A DNA stretch of 64,000 bases from Streptomyces ortus (lineage in GTDB: Bacteria; Actinomycetota; Actinomycetes; Streptomycetales; Streptomycetaceae), in NCBI RefSeq assembly GCF_026341275.1, contig NZ_JAIFZO010000002.1:5052118-5116117 (forward strand), in the 5' to 3' direction. Position 1 is the first letter of the stretch; the number at the start of each line of letters is the position of its first letter. The notes below the pieces were generated by a model, which was given only the letters and a program-made list of their open reading frames with translations, did no database searches and had not been told where the DNA came from. Made by a program: the position numbers and the translations under genes. Of the stretch, positions 51,186 to 60,150 are shown in pieces.

Positions 51186-51700
51186 CGACCGCGGTGCTGC
51201 GTGAGATGCGCTGGTGGGACATCGAGCCCGTACTGGAACTGGAGAAGGACCTCTTCCCCGAGGACGCCTGGTCGCGGGGCATGTTCTGGTCCGACCTCGC
51301 CCACGCGCGGGGACCCGAGGCGACCCGGCGGTACGTGGTGGCGGAGGTCGAGGACGAGGACGGCGGGGTGATCGTCGGATACGGGGGGCTGGCCGCCGCC
51401 GGTGACGTCGGTGACGTACAGACCATCGCCGTCGCCCGGGAGCACTGGGGCACCGGGCTCGGCGCGCTGATCCTGACCGAACTGCTGCGGGCCGCGACCG
51501 CCTTCGAGTGCGCCGAGGTGCTGCTCGAATGCCGGGTCGACAACATCCGCGCCCAGAAGCTCTACGAGCGCTTCGGCTTCGCGCCGATCGGCTTCCGGCG
51601 CGGCTACTACCAGCCGGGGAACGTGGACGCCCTCGTGATGCGCCTGAACGACCCGTCAACCTCCGTACAAGGAACCGAGGGAACCGAGATCAATGGCTGA
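51182..51700 (+). CDS. rimI: Ribosomal-protein-S18-alanine N-acetyltransferase
   Basis: GNAT acetyltransferase. 172 residues from GTG 51182 (MTTAVLREMRWWDIEPVLEL). Acetyl-CoA loop is VAREHWGTGLGALILTELLR; the C-terminal QKLYERFGFAPIGFRRGYYQ is characteristic. It sits between tsaB and tsaD with overlaps on both sides (GTGA; 8 bases with tsaD), the usual order in actinobacteria. In this group it acts on S18 and perhaps other N-termini. Confidence 0.92.
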   Translation: MTTAVLREMRWWDIEPVLELEKDLFPEDAWSRGMFWSDLAHARGPEATRRYVVAEVEDEDGGVIVGYGGLAAAGDVGDVQTIAVAREHWGTGLGALILTELLRAATAFECAEVLLECRVDNIRAQKLYERFGFAPIGFRRGYYQPGNVDALVMRLNDPSTSVQGTEGTEING

Positions 51701-52820
51701 CGAACCTCTCGTCCTCGGCATCGAGACCTCCTGCGACGAGACCGGCGTCGGCATCGTCCGCGGCACGACCCTCCTCGCGGACGCGATCGCCTCCAGTGTC
51801 GACGAGCACGCCCGCTTCGGCGGGGTCGTGCCCGAGGTCGCCTCCCGCGCGCACCTGGAGGCGATGGTGCCGACCATCGAGCGGGCGCTGAAGGAGGCCG
51901 GGGTCAGCGCGCGCGACCTCGACGGCATCTCCGTCACCGCCGGACCCGGACTCGCGGGCGCGCTGCTGGTGGGGGTCTCGGCGGCGAAGGCGTACGCGTA
52001 CGCGCTGGGCAAGCCGTTGTACGGGGTGAACCACCTCGCGTCCCACATCTGTGTGGACCAGCTGGAGCACGGGCCGCTGCCCGAGCCGACGATGGCCCTG
52101 CTCGTCTCCGGCGGCCACTCCTCGCTGCTGCTGTCCTCGGACATCACGAGTGACGTACGGCCGATGGGCGCGACGATCGACGACGCGGCGGGCGAGGCCT
52201 TCGACAAGATCGCCCGGGTTCTCAATCTCGGGTTCCCGGGCGGGCCCGTCATTGACCGGTACGCGAAGGAGGGCGACCCGAACGCGATCTCCTTCCCGCG
52301 CGGGCTCACCGGGCCGCGCGACGCCGCGTACGACTTCTCCTTCTCCGGGCTGAAGACCGCCGTGGCACGGTGGATCGAGGCCAAGCAGGCGGCCGGCGAG
52401 GACGTGCCCGTGCGGGACGTGGCCGCGTCCTTCCAGGAGGCGGTGGTGGACGTGCTGACGCGCAAGGCCGTACGGGCCTGTCGTGACGAGGGCGTCGACC
52501 ATCTGATGATCGGTGGCGGCGTCGCGGCGAACTCGCGGTTGCGGGTGCTCGCGCAGGAGCGGTGCGAGGCCGCCGGGATCACCTTGCGGGTGCCCCGGCC
52601 GAAGCTGTGCACGGACAACGGGGCGATGGTCGCCGCGCTGGGGGCGGAGATGGTGGCTCGGGGGCGGGCCGCCTCCGACTGGGACCTGTCGGCGGACTCG
52701 TCGCTTCCCGTGACCGATCCGCATGTGCCGGGGCGCGCCCACGATCATGATCATGCCGATGCTCATGCTCACTCGCATGATCATGTGCATGAGGTCAGCA
52801 AGGGCAATCTGTACTCATGA
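51693..52820 (+). CDS. tsaD: tRNA threonylcarbamoyladenosine transferase TsaD with His-rich tail
   Basis: Transfers the threonylcarbamoyl group to A37 of tRNA. 375 residues. Opening MADEPLVLGIETSCDETGVG; metal-binding histidines in EVASRAHLEAMVPTI and VNHLASHICVDQL; LLVSGGHSSLLLSSD and GGGVAANSRLRVLAQERCEA are family signatures. Residues from about 344 on are a histidine/aspartate-rich tail (RAHDHDHADAHAHSHDHVHE, nine His in 23 residues) not present in E. coli TsaD. It overlaps rimI by eight bases and the next small gene by four (ATGA). Confidence 0.95.
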   Translation: MADEPLVLGIETSCDETGVGIVRGTTLLADAIASSVDEHARFGGVVPEVASRAHLEAMVPTIERALKEAGVSARDLDGISVTAGPGLAGALLVGVSAAKAYAYALGKPLYGVNHLASHICVDQLEHGPLPEPTMALLVSGGHSSLLLSSDITSDVRPMGATIDDAAGEAFDKIARVLNLGFPGGPVIDRYAKEGDPNAISFPRGLTGPRDAAYDFSFSGLKTAVARWIEAKQAAGEDVPVRDVAASFQEAVVDVLTRKAVRACRDEGVDHLMIGGGVAANSRLRVLAQERCEAAGITLRVPRPKLCTDNGAMVAALGAEMVARGRAASDWDLSADSSLPVTDPHVPGRAHDHDHADAHAHSHDHVHEVSKGNLYS

Positions 52821-53071
52821 GTGTGGCGTTGATGTGGGAGGCGCGGGCCGCCGAGGGGCGCGGGGAGGAACTGCTCGCGTGGGTGCGGGAGCAGGACCTC
52901 CCGGCGCGGCCCCTGCGGCGGGAGGTCCTGCGGGCTCCGGGGGAGCGGGTGCTTGTCATCACGTGGTGGGATGCCGCGTATGACGACTCGCTTCCTGAGC
53001 TTCCGGAGCCGGCTGGGGGGTTGGTCGCTCGGGCCGTTCATCGGTGGCGGTTCGAGTCCGTCGACGGGTGA
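52817..53071 (+). CDS. Small protein of unknown function coupled to tsaD
   Basis: 84 residues: MSVALMWEARAAEGRGEELL, then AWVREQDLPARPLRREVLRA and PGERVLVITWWDA. The pattern of an alpha/beta ferredoxin-like fold (strand, helix, strand, WW) is possible, but I do not recognise a family. Its ATG overlaps the tsaD stop (ATGA), so it is probably translated with tsaD. Confidence 0.65.
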   Translation: MSVALMWEARAAEGRGEELLAWVREQDLPARPLRREVLRAPGERVLVITWWDAAYDDSLPELPEPAGGLVARAVHRWRFESVDG

Positions 53072-53075
53072 GCGA

Positions 53076-53183
53076 TCGCGCCGTTCCCCGCGCCCCTTGG
53101 GGGCTGCGCCCCCGAAAAGATTGCGCCGTTCCCCGCGCCCCTGAGGGCAAAGGCAACCGACTGCGCCGTTCCCCGCGCCCCTT
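53076..53183. repeat. Three dispersed repeat copies between convergent genes
   Basis: Copies at about 53077-53098, 53120-53142 and 53161-53183, each with the exact core. The first is followed by GGGGCTGCGCCCCC, a small hairpin. They separate the tsaD operon from the convergent GH3 gene, and the last overlaps the GH3 stop. Confidence 0.85.
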
Positions 53184-55479
53184 AAAGGGCCGTCGTCCTG
53201 CATGTCAGTTGGCGGGTTGCGGGGAGGTGGCGTTCTGGGCCCGTCAAGGTCAGGTGGGTTGTGTGGACGGGTGTGGTGCTCGACCTGGAGAGCCGTAGTT
53301 CGAGGGCTCCTGGTTCCACCACTCGTTGGCCCCTGGCGTTCGTGAAGGCCGACAGGTCCGGGTGGAAGTGGAAAGTGACCTGACGGGCCTCCCCGGGGGC
53401 CAGGGTCAGACGGTGGTAGCCGATCAGGCGTACGTCCGGGCGGGTCACGGACGCCACCGGGTCGTGCAGGTACAGCTGCACGACCTCCGTGCCCTCTCGC
53501 GCGCCCGTGTTGCGGACCGTGACCGAGACGTCGTGCCCCTCGTCCGTGGTCGTCTCCGCGTGGACGTCCTCCGTGTCCTCCCAGGTGAAGTCCGTGTAGC
53601 CCAGGCCGTGGCCGAAGGGGTGCAGCGGGGTCGGGTCCAGGTTGCTGACCTCGCCCGCCAGGCCCAGCGGAGGCTGGAGGTAGGTCCACGGCTGGCCGCC
53701 CGGGGTCTGCGGGACGCTGACCGGGAGCCTGCCCGAGGGGTTCACCCGGCCCGACAGGACGCCCGCCACCGCGGGGCCGCCCTCCTCGCCCGGGAAGAAC
53801 GCCTGGACCGTGGCGGCCAGCCGGTCGTGCCAGCGGCCCAGCGCGTACGGCCGGCCGGTGAGCAGGATCAGGATCACGGGGGTGTCCGCGGCGGTCAGGG
53901 CGTCCAGCAACTGTGCCTGGACTCCCGGGAGTTGCAGGTCCGCCACGTCGCAGCCCTCGCCCGACGTGCCCCGGCCGAAGAGGCCCGCCCGGTCGCCGAG
54001 CACCGCCACGCAGACGTCCGCCTCCGTGGAGCGGGCGACGGCCTCCTCGAAGCCGGACGTGTCCGGGTCGGTCGTGTCGCAGCCCTCGGTGAAGGTGATC
54101 TTCGCGTCGGGGAGTTCCGTGCGCAGGGACTCCAGGAGCGTGGGGATCTCGATGCCCATCGGCAGGGCCGGGTGGTTGACGCCCACGTGGGACGGGAACG
54201 AGTAGCAGCCCAGCATCGCCAGCGCGTCGGCCGCCCTCGGGCCGACCACGGCGATGCGGGTGTCGGGGGCCAGCGGGAGCAGGCCCTGCGGGTTGGAGAG
54301 CAGGACCACGGATTCCTCGGCCAGCCGGCGGGCCAGGACGCGGTTCGCCGTCGAGTCGAGGTCGACGGGGCCGGCCGGCTCCGGGGACCAGGCCTCGTCC
54401 AGCAGGCCCAGCTCGCACTTCTGGCGGAGCACCCGTGCCGCCGCCCGGTCCACCAGGGATTCCGGGACGTCCCCGGCGCGTACCGCCTCGACCAGCGGGT
54501 CGCCGTTGCAGTGGACCGTCGGCAGTTCGACGTCCACGCCTGCCGCGAGGGCCGCGTGGGCGGCCTCGGCGTCGGTGCCCGCGACCCGGTGCAGGGTCTT
54601 CAGGAAGCCGACGCCGAAGTAGTCGCTGACGACCGTGCCGGTGAAGCCCCACTGCTCCCGCAGGAGTTCGCTCAGCAGATACGTGTCCGCGGAGGCGGGC
54701 ACGCCGTCCGTGTCCGTGTACGCGGCCATCACCGACCGCGCCCCGCCCTCGCGCAGCGCGAACTCGAACGGCGGCAGGGTGATGTCGGCGAACTCGCGCA
54801 CACCGGCCCGTACCGGAGCGAGGTTGCGGGCGCCCGCCGAGGACGCGTACCCCGCGAAATGCTTGAGCGTGGCGACGATCCCCGCGGATTCGAGCCCGCG
54901 GACGTAGGCCGCGCCGATCGTGCCGACGAGGTACGGGTCCTCGCCGATCGTCTCCTCGACCCTGCCCCACCGCGGATCCCGTACGACGTCCAGGACCGGG
55001 GCGAGACCCTGGTGGACGCCGACGGAGGCGAGGTCCCGGCCGATCCGGTGGGCCATCTCCTCGACCAGCGCCGCGTCGAACGAGGCCCCCCAGGCGAGCG
55101 GCACCGGATACGCGGTGGCGCCCCAGGCCGTGAAGCCCGCCAGGCACTCCTCGTGGGCGACGGCCGGGATGCCGAAGCGGCCCGCCTCACTGATCCGGCG
55201 CTGGGCGCGGGCCAGTGCCTGCGCGCCCAGCGCGGGGTCCACGGGGGCCGTGCCGAACGAGCGGGTGAGCTGGCCGAGACCGTGGGTGATCAGCTCGTCC
55301 CAGTCGAAGTCCGAGGTCATCTCGTCCTGGTGCGGGGCGACTCCGTCGCCGTCCGTGGCGGCTCCCACCCACACGCCGTACAACTGGGCGGTCTTCTCCT
55401 CCAGGGTCATCCGGGCGAGCAGGTCGTCGACCCGGGCCTCGGCGGGCAGGGCGGGATCACGCCACGGGGGGTTGGACAT
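53182..55479 (-). CDS. bxlA: Family 3 glycoside hydrolase, probable beta-xylosidase
   Basis: 765 residues from ATG 55479, binding site AGGAG; a much longer upstream frame is open but covers the permease gene. The N-terminal barrel has MTLEEKTAQLYGVW, EECLAGFTAWGATAYPVPLA and the nucleophile D286 in GTVVSDYFGV. The alpha/beta sandwich domain has SVVLLSNPQGLLPL and GRTSGEGCDVADLQLPG. A fibronectin-III-like domain ends the protein (GHDVSVTVRNTGAREGTEVV). No signal peptide, so it acts in the cytosol on imported oligosaccharides. Gene order matches the bxlREFGA locus of S. thermoviolaceus; a beta-glucosidase activity cannot be excluded. Confidence 0.85.
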   Translation of the reverse strand: MSNPPWRDPALPAEARVDDLLARMTLEEKTAQLYGVWVGAATDGDGVAPHQDEMTSDFDWDELITHGLGQLTRSFGTAPVDPALGAQALARAQRRISEAGRFGIPAVAHEECLAGFTAWGATAYPVPLAWGASFDAALVEEMAHRIGRDLASVGVHQGLAPVLDVVRDPRWGRVEETIGEDPYLVGTIGAAYVRGLESAGIVATLKHFAGYASSAGARNLAPVRAGVREFADITLPPFEFALREGGARSVMAAYTDTDGVPASADTYLLSELLREQWGFTGTVVSDYFGVGFLKTLHRVAGTDAEAAHAALAAGVDVELPTVHCNGDPLVEAVRAGDVPESLVDRAAARVLRQKCELGLLDEAWSPEPAGPVDLDSTANRVLARRLAEESVVLLSNPQGLLPLAPDTRIAVVGPRAADALAMLGCYSFPSHVGVNHPALPMGIEIPTLLESLRTELPDAKITFTEGCDTTDPDTSGFEEAVARSTEADVCVAVLGDRAGLFGRGTSGEGCDVADLQLPGVQAQLLDALTAADTPVILILLTGRPYALGRWHDRLAATVQAFFPGEEGGPAVAGVLSGRVNPSGRLPVSVPQTPGGQPWTYLQPPLGLAGEVSNLDPTPLHPFGHGLGYTDFTWEDTEDVHAETTTDEGHDVSVTVRNTGAREGTEVVQLYLHDPVASVTRPDVRLIGYHRLTLAPGEARQVTFHFHPDLSAFTNARGQRVVEPGALELRLSRSSTTPVHTTHLTLTGPERHLPATRQLTCRTTAL

Positions 55480-55505
55480 GGAACTCCTGTCAGAGTCGAG
55501 TGGGT

Positions 55506-56420
55506 TCACTTTCCGCCCACGCCCATCAGGCCGCCGACCAGTGCACGGCGGGCCACCAGGTAGACGGCGAAGATCGGGACGCCGGAGAGGACGACCGAGG
55601 CCAGCAGCGCCGGGATGTTGACGCCGAACTGGCTGACGTAGTTGAAGAGGCCGAGGGTCAGGACGCGCGGCTCGTCGGACTGGGTGAAGATCAGCGGGAA
55701 GAGGAAGCCGTTCCAGGCCTGCAGCGCCGCGTAGATGACGACCGTGCTGATACCGCCCTTGGCCATCGGGACCGCCAGCTGGAACAGCATGCGCTGCGGT
55801 GAGGCGCCGTCCAGGGCCATCGCCTCGTACAGCTCCTCGGAGACGTCCCGCAGGGTGCCCACCAGGACGAGCACCGAGACCGGCATCGCGAAGGCCGCCG
55901 TCGGCAGGATGACCGCGAGCAGGCTGTCGTACAGGTCGAGTTTGGCGATCAGCAGGTAGAGGGGGACCACGACCGCCTGGGCCGGGATCGCCACACCCAG
56001 CAGGAACAGCCGGAAGGCCATCCCCGACCAGCGGTCGCGGGTGCGGACGGCGACGTACGCGAGCGGGACGCAGAGCGCGAGGACGATGCCCACGACCGCG
56101 ACGGCCACGATCACCGTGTTGGCGAGCAGATGGCCGAACCCGCTGTGCAGCACGGTGTTGTAGTTGTCGAGCGTCGGGTCCGTCGGCGGGCTCAGCGGGT
56201 TGCCGGTGAGCGCCTTGTCCTGACCGGTGAGGGAGGCCGAGATCATCGCGTAGATCGGGATGATCACGACCACGAGCCACAGGAGCGAGCCCAGTCCCGC
56301 GACCGGGTTGGCGCGCTTCGTCCAGTGCCGGCGAGCGCGGCCGGCCGGGGGCGGTCCCGCCGGGCTCTTCCCGGCCTTCACCGGACGTGGACGCGGACGC
56401 GGCAAGGTGTCGTGTGACAC
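55506..56420 (-). CDS. bxlG: ABC sugar transporter permease (MalG type)
   Basis: 304 residues with six membrane helices. The EAA loop that contacts the ATPase is LYEAMALDGASPQRMLFQLA followed by VPMAKGG. The N-terminus is cytosolic and basic (RPRPRPVKAGKSPAGPPPAG). It lies 26 bases upstream of the GH3 gene and 4 bases after the other permease gene. No ATPase gene is in the cluster; streptomycetes commonly use the shared ATPase MsiK encoded elsewhere. The substrate is inferred from context. Confidence 0.88.
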   Translation of the reverse strand: MSHDTLPRPRPRPVKAGKSPAGPPPAGRARRHWTKRANPVAGLGSLLWLVVVIIPIYAMISASLTGQDKALTGNPLSPPTDPTLDNYNTVLHSGFGHLLANTVIVAVAVVGIVLALCVPLAYVAVRTRDRWSGMAFRLFLLGVAIPAQAVVVPLYLLIAKLDLYDSLLAVILPTAAFAMPVSVLVLVGTLRDVSEELYEAMALDGASPQRMLFQLAVPMAKGGISTVVIYAALQAWNGFLFPLIFTQSDEPRVLTLGLFNYVSQFGVNIPALLASVVLSGVPIFAVYLVARRALVGGLMGVGGK

Positions 56421-56424
56421 ACCG

Positions 56425-57369
56425 TCACATCCCTTCGCGGGTACTGCGCATGCCGCCGAAGCCGGTCAGCCGCACGAGGATCAGGGACAGGACGGTGGCG
56501 ACCAGCACCAGGAAGGACGCGATGGCGCTCGCGTACCCGAAGTCGTAGCTCTTGAAGCCCGCCTCGTACATCAGGTACGGCAGGATCGCGGTGTCTGTGC
56601 CCGGACCGCCCTTGGTGAGGATCAGCACGGTCTCGAAGTACGTGAGCGAGCCGACGACCATCAGGACCGTGGACGTCGTGATGGTGTGGCGCAGCTGCGG
56701 GAGCGTGATCGAGAAGAACTGGCGGTAGCGGCCCGCCCCGTCGATCGCCGCGGCCTGGTAGAGGACCTCGGGTATCTGACGCGCGCCGCCCTGGTAGATC
56801 AGCGTGTGGAACGGGATGAACTGCCAGCCGCCGACGAAGACGATCGCGAGGAACGCGCCGCTGGAGGAGCCGAGGATGTTCTGCTGGATGATGCCGAAGT
56901 TCGGGTCGAGCAGGGCGTAGAACAGCAGCGCGATCGCCGTCGAGGACAGCAGGAACGGCACGAAGAAGATCGCGGACAGCACCGCCCGGTTGCGCTGGCG
57001 GCCCGCCGCCCAGACGCCGAGCAGCAGTGCGATCACCGTCTGGAAGGCCCAGCTCACCGCCGTCAGCAGGACGGTGAGCCACAGGGACTGCACCATCCGG
57101 TCGTCCTCGATCAGCTTCTGCCAGTTGGCCAGGCCGACGGGCTTCGGGTCGCCGAGGCCGTCCCAGCTGGTGAAGGAGAGGTAGAAGGCCAGGCCCATCG
57201 GGACCACGGCGAAGAAGCCGAAGAACAGGACGCCGGGCAGCGCCCAGGCGGCGTGCGGCCGGCCCGCCCGGGCGGCCCCGGACCGGCGTGGCCGCCCCGC
57301 CGCCTCGGCCGGCCCGGGCTCCGGGACCAGGCGGTCCGCCGGTGCCTTCGTGGGGGTCGGTGCGCTCAC
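56425..57369 (-). CDS. bxlF: ABC sugar transporter permease (MalF type)
   Basis: 314 residues, six membrane helices after a Pro/Ala-rich N-terminus. Typical early segment is AWALPGVLFFGFFAVVPMGL then AFYLSFTSWDGLG; the EAA loop is VLYQAAAIDGAGRYRQFFSI followed by TLPQL. Its ATG overlaps the stop of the binding-protein gene (ATGA). It pairs with the 304-residue permease. Confidence 0.88.
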   Translation of the reverse strand: MSAPTPTKAPADRLVPEPGPAEAAGRPRRSGAARAGRPHAAWALPGVLFFGFFAVVPMGLAFYLSFTSWDGLGDPKPVGLANWQKLIEDDRMVQSLWLTVLLTAVSWAFQTVIALLLGVWAAGRQRNRAVLSAIFFVPFLLSSTAIALLFYALLDPNFGIIQQNILGSSSGAFLAIVFVGGWQFIPFHTLIYQGGARQIPEVLYQAAAIDGAGRYRQFFSITLPQLRHTITTSTVLMVVGSLTYFETVLILTKGGPGTDTAILPYLMYEAGFKSYDFGYASAIASFLVLVATVLSLILVRLTGFGGMRSTREGM

Positions 57370-58754
57370 TTCAGCTCCTTGAGCGCCGACACGAACTCGC
57401 TCGGCGAGGACTTCCCCACGAACAGCTTGTTGATCTCGGTGAGCATCGGGGTCGCGGTCTTCGAGCCGACCGCCTGGTCCCAGGAGAGGGTGAAGGCGGG
57501 CGCCTTCTCGACCATCTCGTACTGGAACTTCGCGAACTCCGGGTTGGGCGAGGCCTCCAGGAGTTTGGCCGCGTTCGCGGTCGTCGGGATGTCGCCGTTG
57601 GCGATCAGCGCCTTGGCGTACGTCTCGGAGGCGCAGTCCCTGAGGAAGGCGATCGCGGCGTCCTTGTTGCCCGCCCGGGTGTTGATGGACCAGTAGTTGG
57701 TGGGGTTGCCGACGACGTTGCGGATGTCACCCTTGCCGCCCTCGACCGTGGGGAACGCGCACCAGCCGAGGTTGTTCTTCGCGAAGGAGGGGAACTTGCC
57801 GAGCTGCGTCGAGTACTCCCACGAACCCATCAGGTGCATCGCCGCCTTGCCCTTGGCGAAGACCGCGGGGGCACCGCCGTTGGTGTAGGCGACCGAGCTG
57901 TACTTCGAGCCGAAGGCACCGTCGTCGATGAGTTCCTTGACCGTCTCGGCGGCCTTCAGGACGGCCGGGTCGCCCCAGCCGGACGCGTCGCCCTCCTGGA
58001 TCTTCGCGAAGACCTCCGGGCCGCCGATGCGGTCGACGAGGTACTCCAGCCACATCAGCTCGGTCCAGGTGTCGGCGCCGCCGAGCGCGAACGGGGTGAT
58101 CCCCGCCTTCTTCAGCTTGCCGTTGATGTCCTGCAACTGCGCCCAGGTGGTGGGCGGCTGGAGCTTGTGCTCGGCGAACAGGGCCTTGTTGTAGAAGAGG
58201 ATGACCGGCTGCATGCCGCGCATCGGTATCCCGTAGTTGCGGCCACCGAGTCCGCCCGCCGCCAGCACCGCGGGCAGGAAGCCCGACTTGAGGGTCGGGT
58301 CGTTCTCGATGGTGTCGGTCAGGTCGACGACCTGCTTCGCCTCCTGGTAGTCCTTGATGGACCCGCCGCCCCAGTTGAAGAAGATGTCGGGGGCACTCGG
58401 GGAGCCCATGGCGGTGCGCAGCTTGGCCGGGTACTCCGCGCCCGGGATCCGCTCCAGCTTCACCTTGCCCTTGGCCTTCTTGGCCGCGGCGGACTTGTTG
58501 AAGCGGTCCACGGCAGCCTGCTGGACCTTCACCGCGTCGTCCCCGTAGACGAAGGCGGTCAGGGTGCCGCCGCCCCCGCCGGAGTCGCTGTCGGAGCCGC
58601 AGGCGGTGAGGCCGGTGGTGAGCAGGGTGGTGGCGCCGGCGCCCAGGACCCAGCGCCTGCTGAACGCGCGGCTGCCGAGGCCGCCGCCCGTGTTTCTGCC
58701 CGGGCCCTCGCCCGTGGGCCGCCCGCTGTTGGACCGCCCGTTGATCGACTCCAT
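57366..58754 (-). CDS. bxlE: Sugar-binding lipoprotein of an ABC transporter
   Basis: 462 residues from ATG 58754, binding site AAGAGGTG. The N-terminus has a twin-arginine-like signal (FSRRWVLGAGA, RR at 33-34) and a lipobox LTAC with lipid Cys at 52. The mature part is a type I solute-binding protein: GTLTAFVYGDDAVKVQQAAV, SAPDIFFNWGGGSIKDYQEA and AAMHLMGSWEYSTQLGKFPS are characteristic of the CebE/BxlE group. It is first in the operon and divergent from the LacI gene. Ligand is probably xylobiose or a related beta-oligosaccharide, by gene order only. Confidence 0.88.
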   Translation of the reverse strand: MESINGRSNSGRPTGEGPGRNTGGGLGSRAFSRRWVLGAGATTLLTTGLTACGSDSDSGGGGGTLTAFVYGDDAVKVQQAAVDRFNKSAAAKKAKGKVKLERIPGAEYPAKLRTAMGSPSAPDIFFNWGGGSIKDYQEAKQVVDLTDTIENDPTLKSGFLPAVLAAGGLGGRNYGIPMRGMQPVILFYNKALFAEHKLQPPTTWAQLQDINGKLKKAGITPFALGGADTWTELMWLEYLVDRIGGPEVFAKIQEGDASGWGDPAVLKAAETVKELIDDGAFGSKYSSVAYTNGGAPAVFAKGKAAMHLMGSWEYSTQLGKFPSFAKNNLGWCAFPTVEGGKGDIRNVVGNPTNYWSINTRAGNKDAAIAFLRDCASETYAKALIANGDIPTTANAAKLLEASPNPEFAKFQYEMVEKAPAFTLSWDQAVGSKTATPMLTEINKLFVGKSSPSEFVSALKELK

Positions 58755-58869
58755 GACAGCACCTCTTCTTGTCCGGCTCGCCCGCTCACCAGCGCGCTCG
58801 CGGCACGAATACGCGGCGCACAGCAGCTCGTGAGCAGCACGTGGCCAGCTCACGAGCAGCGCATTCGCG

Positions 58870-58901
58870 CGAATGTTTCGAGTAACACTTCGAATGTTCC
58901 G
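58870..58901. promoter_or_regulatory. Two candidate LacI/BxlR operators
   Basis: CGAATGTTTCG (58870-58880) fits CGAA-N3-TTCG, and CGAATGTTCCG (58891-58901) differs from it by one base. Their centres are 21 bp apart, two turns of helix. They lie in the gap between the divergent LacI-type and binding-protein genes. BxlR of S. thermoviolaceus was reported to bind a CGAA...TTCG inverted repeat. Confidence 0.6.
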
Positions 58902-58960
58902 GGAACGTATGGTGGTCGAGGGTCTTCGTCAAGGGGTTGCGCAGGGATACGATCGCGTTC

Positions 58961-59992
58961 ATGACTCGCCCGAATCCCGCCGTAGCCCAGTCAGCGACGC
59001 TCGCCGAGATCGCCCGCGAGGCGGGAGTCTCGGCCCCGACTGTTTCGAAGGTGCTCAACGGCCGCGCCGATGTGGCCCCCTCCACCCGCACCCGGGTCGA
59101 GGACCTGCTGCGTCAGCACGGTTACCGGCGCCGCCGGGCCGAGGCGTCCCGGTCGCCGCTGATCGACCTCGTCTTCCACGAACTGGAGAGCGCGTGGGCG
59201 ATGGAGGTCATCCGGGGCGTGGAGAACGTGGCGCGGGACGAGGGGCTGAGCGTGGTCCTCTCCGAGAGCGCCGGGCGGCTCACCCCGGGGCGCACCTGGG
59301 CCGACCAGGTCGCCGCCCGCCGCCCGCACGGGGTCGTGCTCGTCCTCAGCGGGCTCGACGAGTCCCAGCGGGCGCTGCTGACCAGCCGCTCCATCCCGTT
59401 CGTGGTGGTCGACCCGGCCGGCGACCCCGGTGACGACGCGCCGTCCGTGGGTGCCACCAACTGGCAGGGCGGGCTGGCCGCGACCCGGCATCTGGCGGAC
59501 CTCGGCCACCGGCGCATCGGCGTGATCAGCGGGCCCTCGCGGATGATGTGCAGCCGGGCCCGGCTCGACGGGTACCGGGCCGCGCTGGACACGGCCGGGC
59601 TGCCGGTCGACCCGGCGCTCGTGCGCTCCGGCGACTTCCACCACGACAGCGGCTACCGTGCCGGGCTCGAACTGCTGAGGCTCCCCGACCGCCCGACGGC
59701 CGTCTTCGCGGGCAACGACCTCCAGGCCCTCGGCCTGTACGAGGCCGCCCGCGAGCTGGGTCTGCGCGTACCGGAGGACCTCAGCATCGTCGGCTTCGAC
59801 GACCTGCCGGTGGCCCGCTGGGTCGGTCCGCCGCTCACCACCGTGCGCCAGCCGCTCACGGAGATGGCCGAGGCGGCGGCCCGGCTCGTACTGGATCTCG
59901 GCCGCTCGGAGCGGCCCTCGACCGCCACGAGGGTCGAACTGGCGACGAGTCTCGTGGTCCGGAGCAGTACGGCGCCGCCGCCGGCGCCGTGA
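58961..59992 (+). CDS. bxlR: LacI-family repressor of the xyloside locus
   Basis: 343 residues from ATG 58961 (MTRPNPAVAQSATLAEIARE); a TTG 24 bases upstream has no room for its own binding site. The helix-turn-helix and hinge are ATLAEIAREAGVSAPTVSKV and LNGRADVAPSTRTRVEDLL. The effector domain has GVISGPSRMMCSRARLDGYR and AVFAGNDLQALGLYEAAREL. It is divergent from the transport operon; candidate operators lie in the intergenic region and behind its own stop codon. Confidence 0.88.
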   Translation: MTRPNPAVAQSATLAEIAREAGVSAPTVSKVLNGRADVAPSTRTRVEDLLRQHGYRRRRAEASRSPLIDLVFHELESAWAMEVIRGVENVARDEGLSVVLSESAGRLTPGRTWADQVAARRPHGVVLVLSGLDESQRALLTSRSIPFVVVDPAGDPGDDAPSVGATNWQGGLAATRHLADLGHRRIGVISGPSRMMCSRARLDGYRAALDTAGLPVDPALVRSGDFHHDSGYRAGLELLRLPDRPTAVFAGNDLQALGLYEAARELGLRVPEDLSIVGFDDLPVARWVGPPLTTVRQPLTEMAEAAARLVLDLGRSERPSTATRVELATSLVVRSSTAPPPAP

Positions 59993-60003
59993 GCGGTATC
60001 GGC

Positions 60004-60022
60004 GCGTCGAAAGTTTCGACGC
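60004..60022. promoter_or_regulatory. Perfect 19-bp palindrome containing CGAAAGTTTCG
   Basis: GCGTCGAAAGTTTCGACGC lies 12 bases after the LacI-type gene. Its core is the same CGAA-N3-TTCG pattern as the two sites upstream of that gene. No T run follows, so an operator is more likely than a terminator. Confidence 0.55.
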
Positions 60023-60150
60023 CTGATCTGAGAAAACTCAACGAAACCTGAGAGTTTCCGAAGTAAAGCCGGGAAGTGGTTCCTTGTTGAAATAATTCGG
60101 ACTTATGTTCTTCGTGTGAGCGGCGCGGGGCGGGGAGCAGGAGCGTGGGC

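Noticed and set aside
55480..56280. Upstream extension of the GH3 frame to 56280
   Set aside because: The extension overlaps the permease gene on the same strand and has shadow composition; ATG 55479 has a ribosome binding site and the family start.
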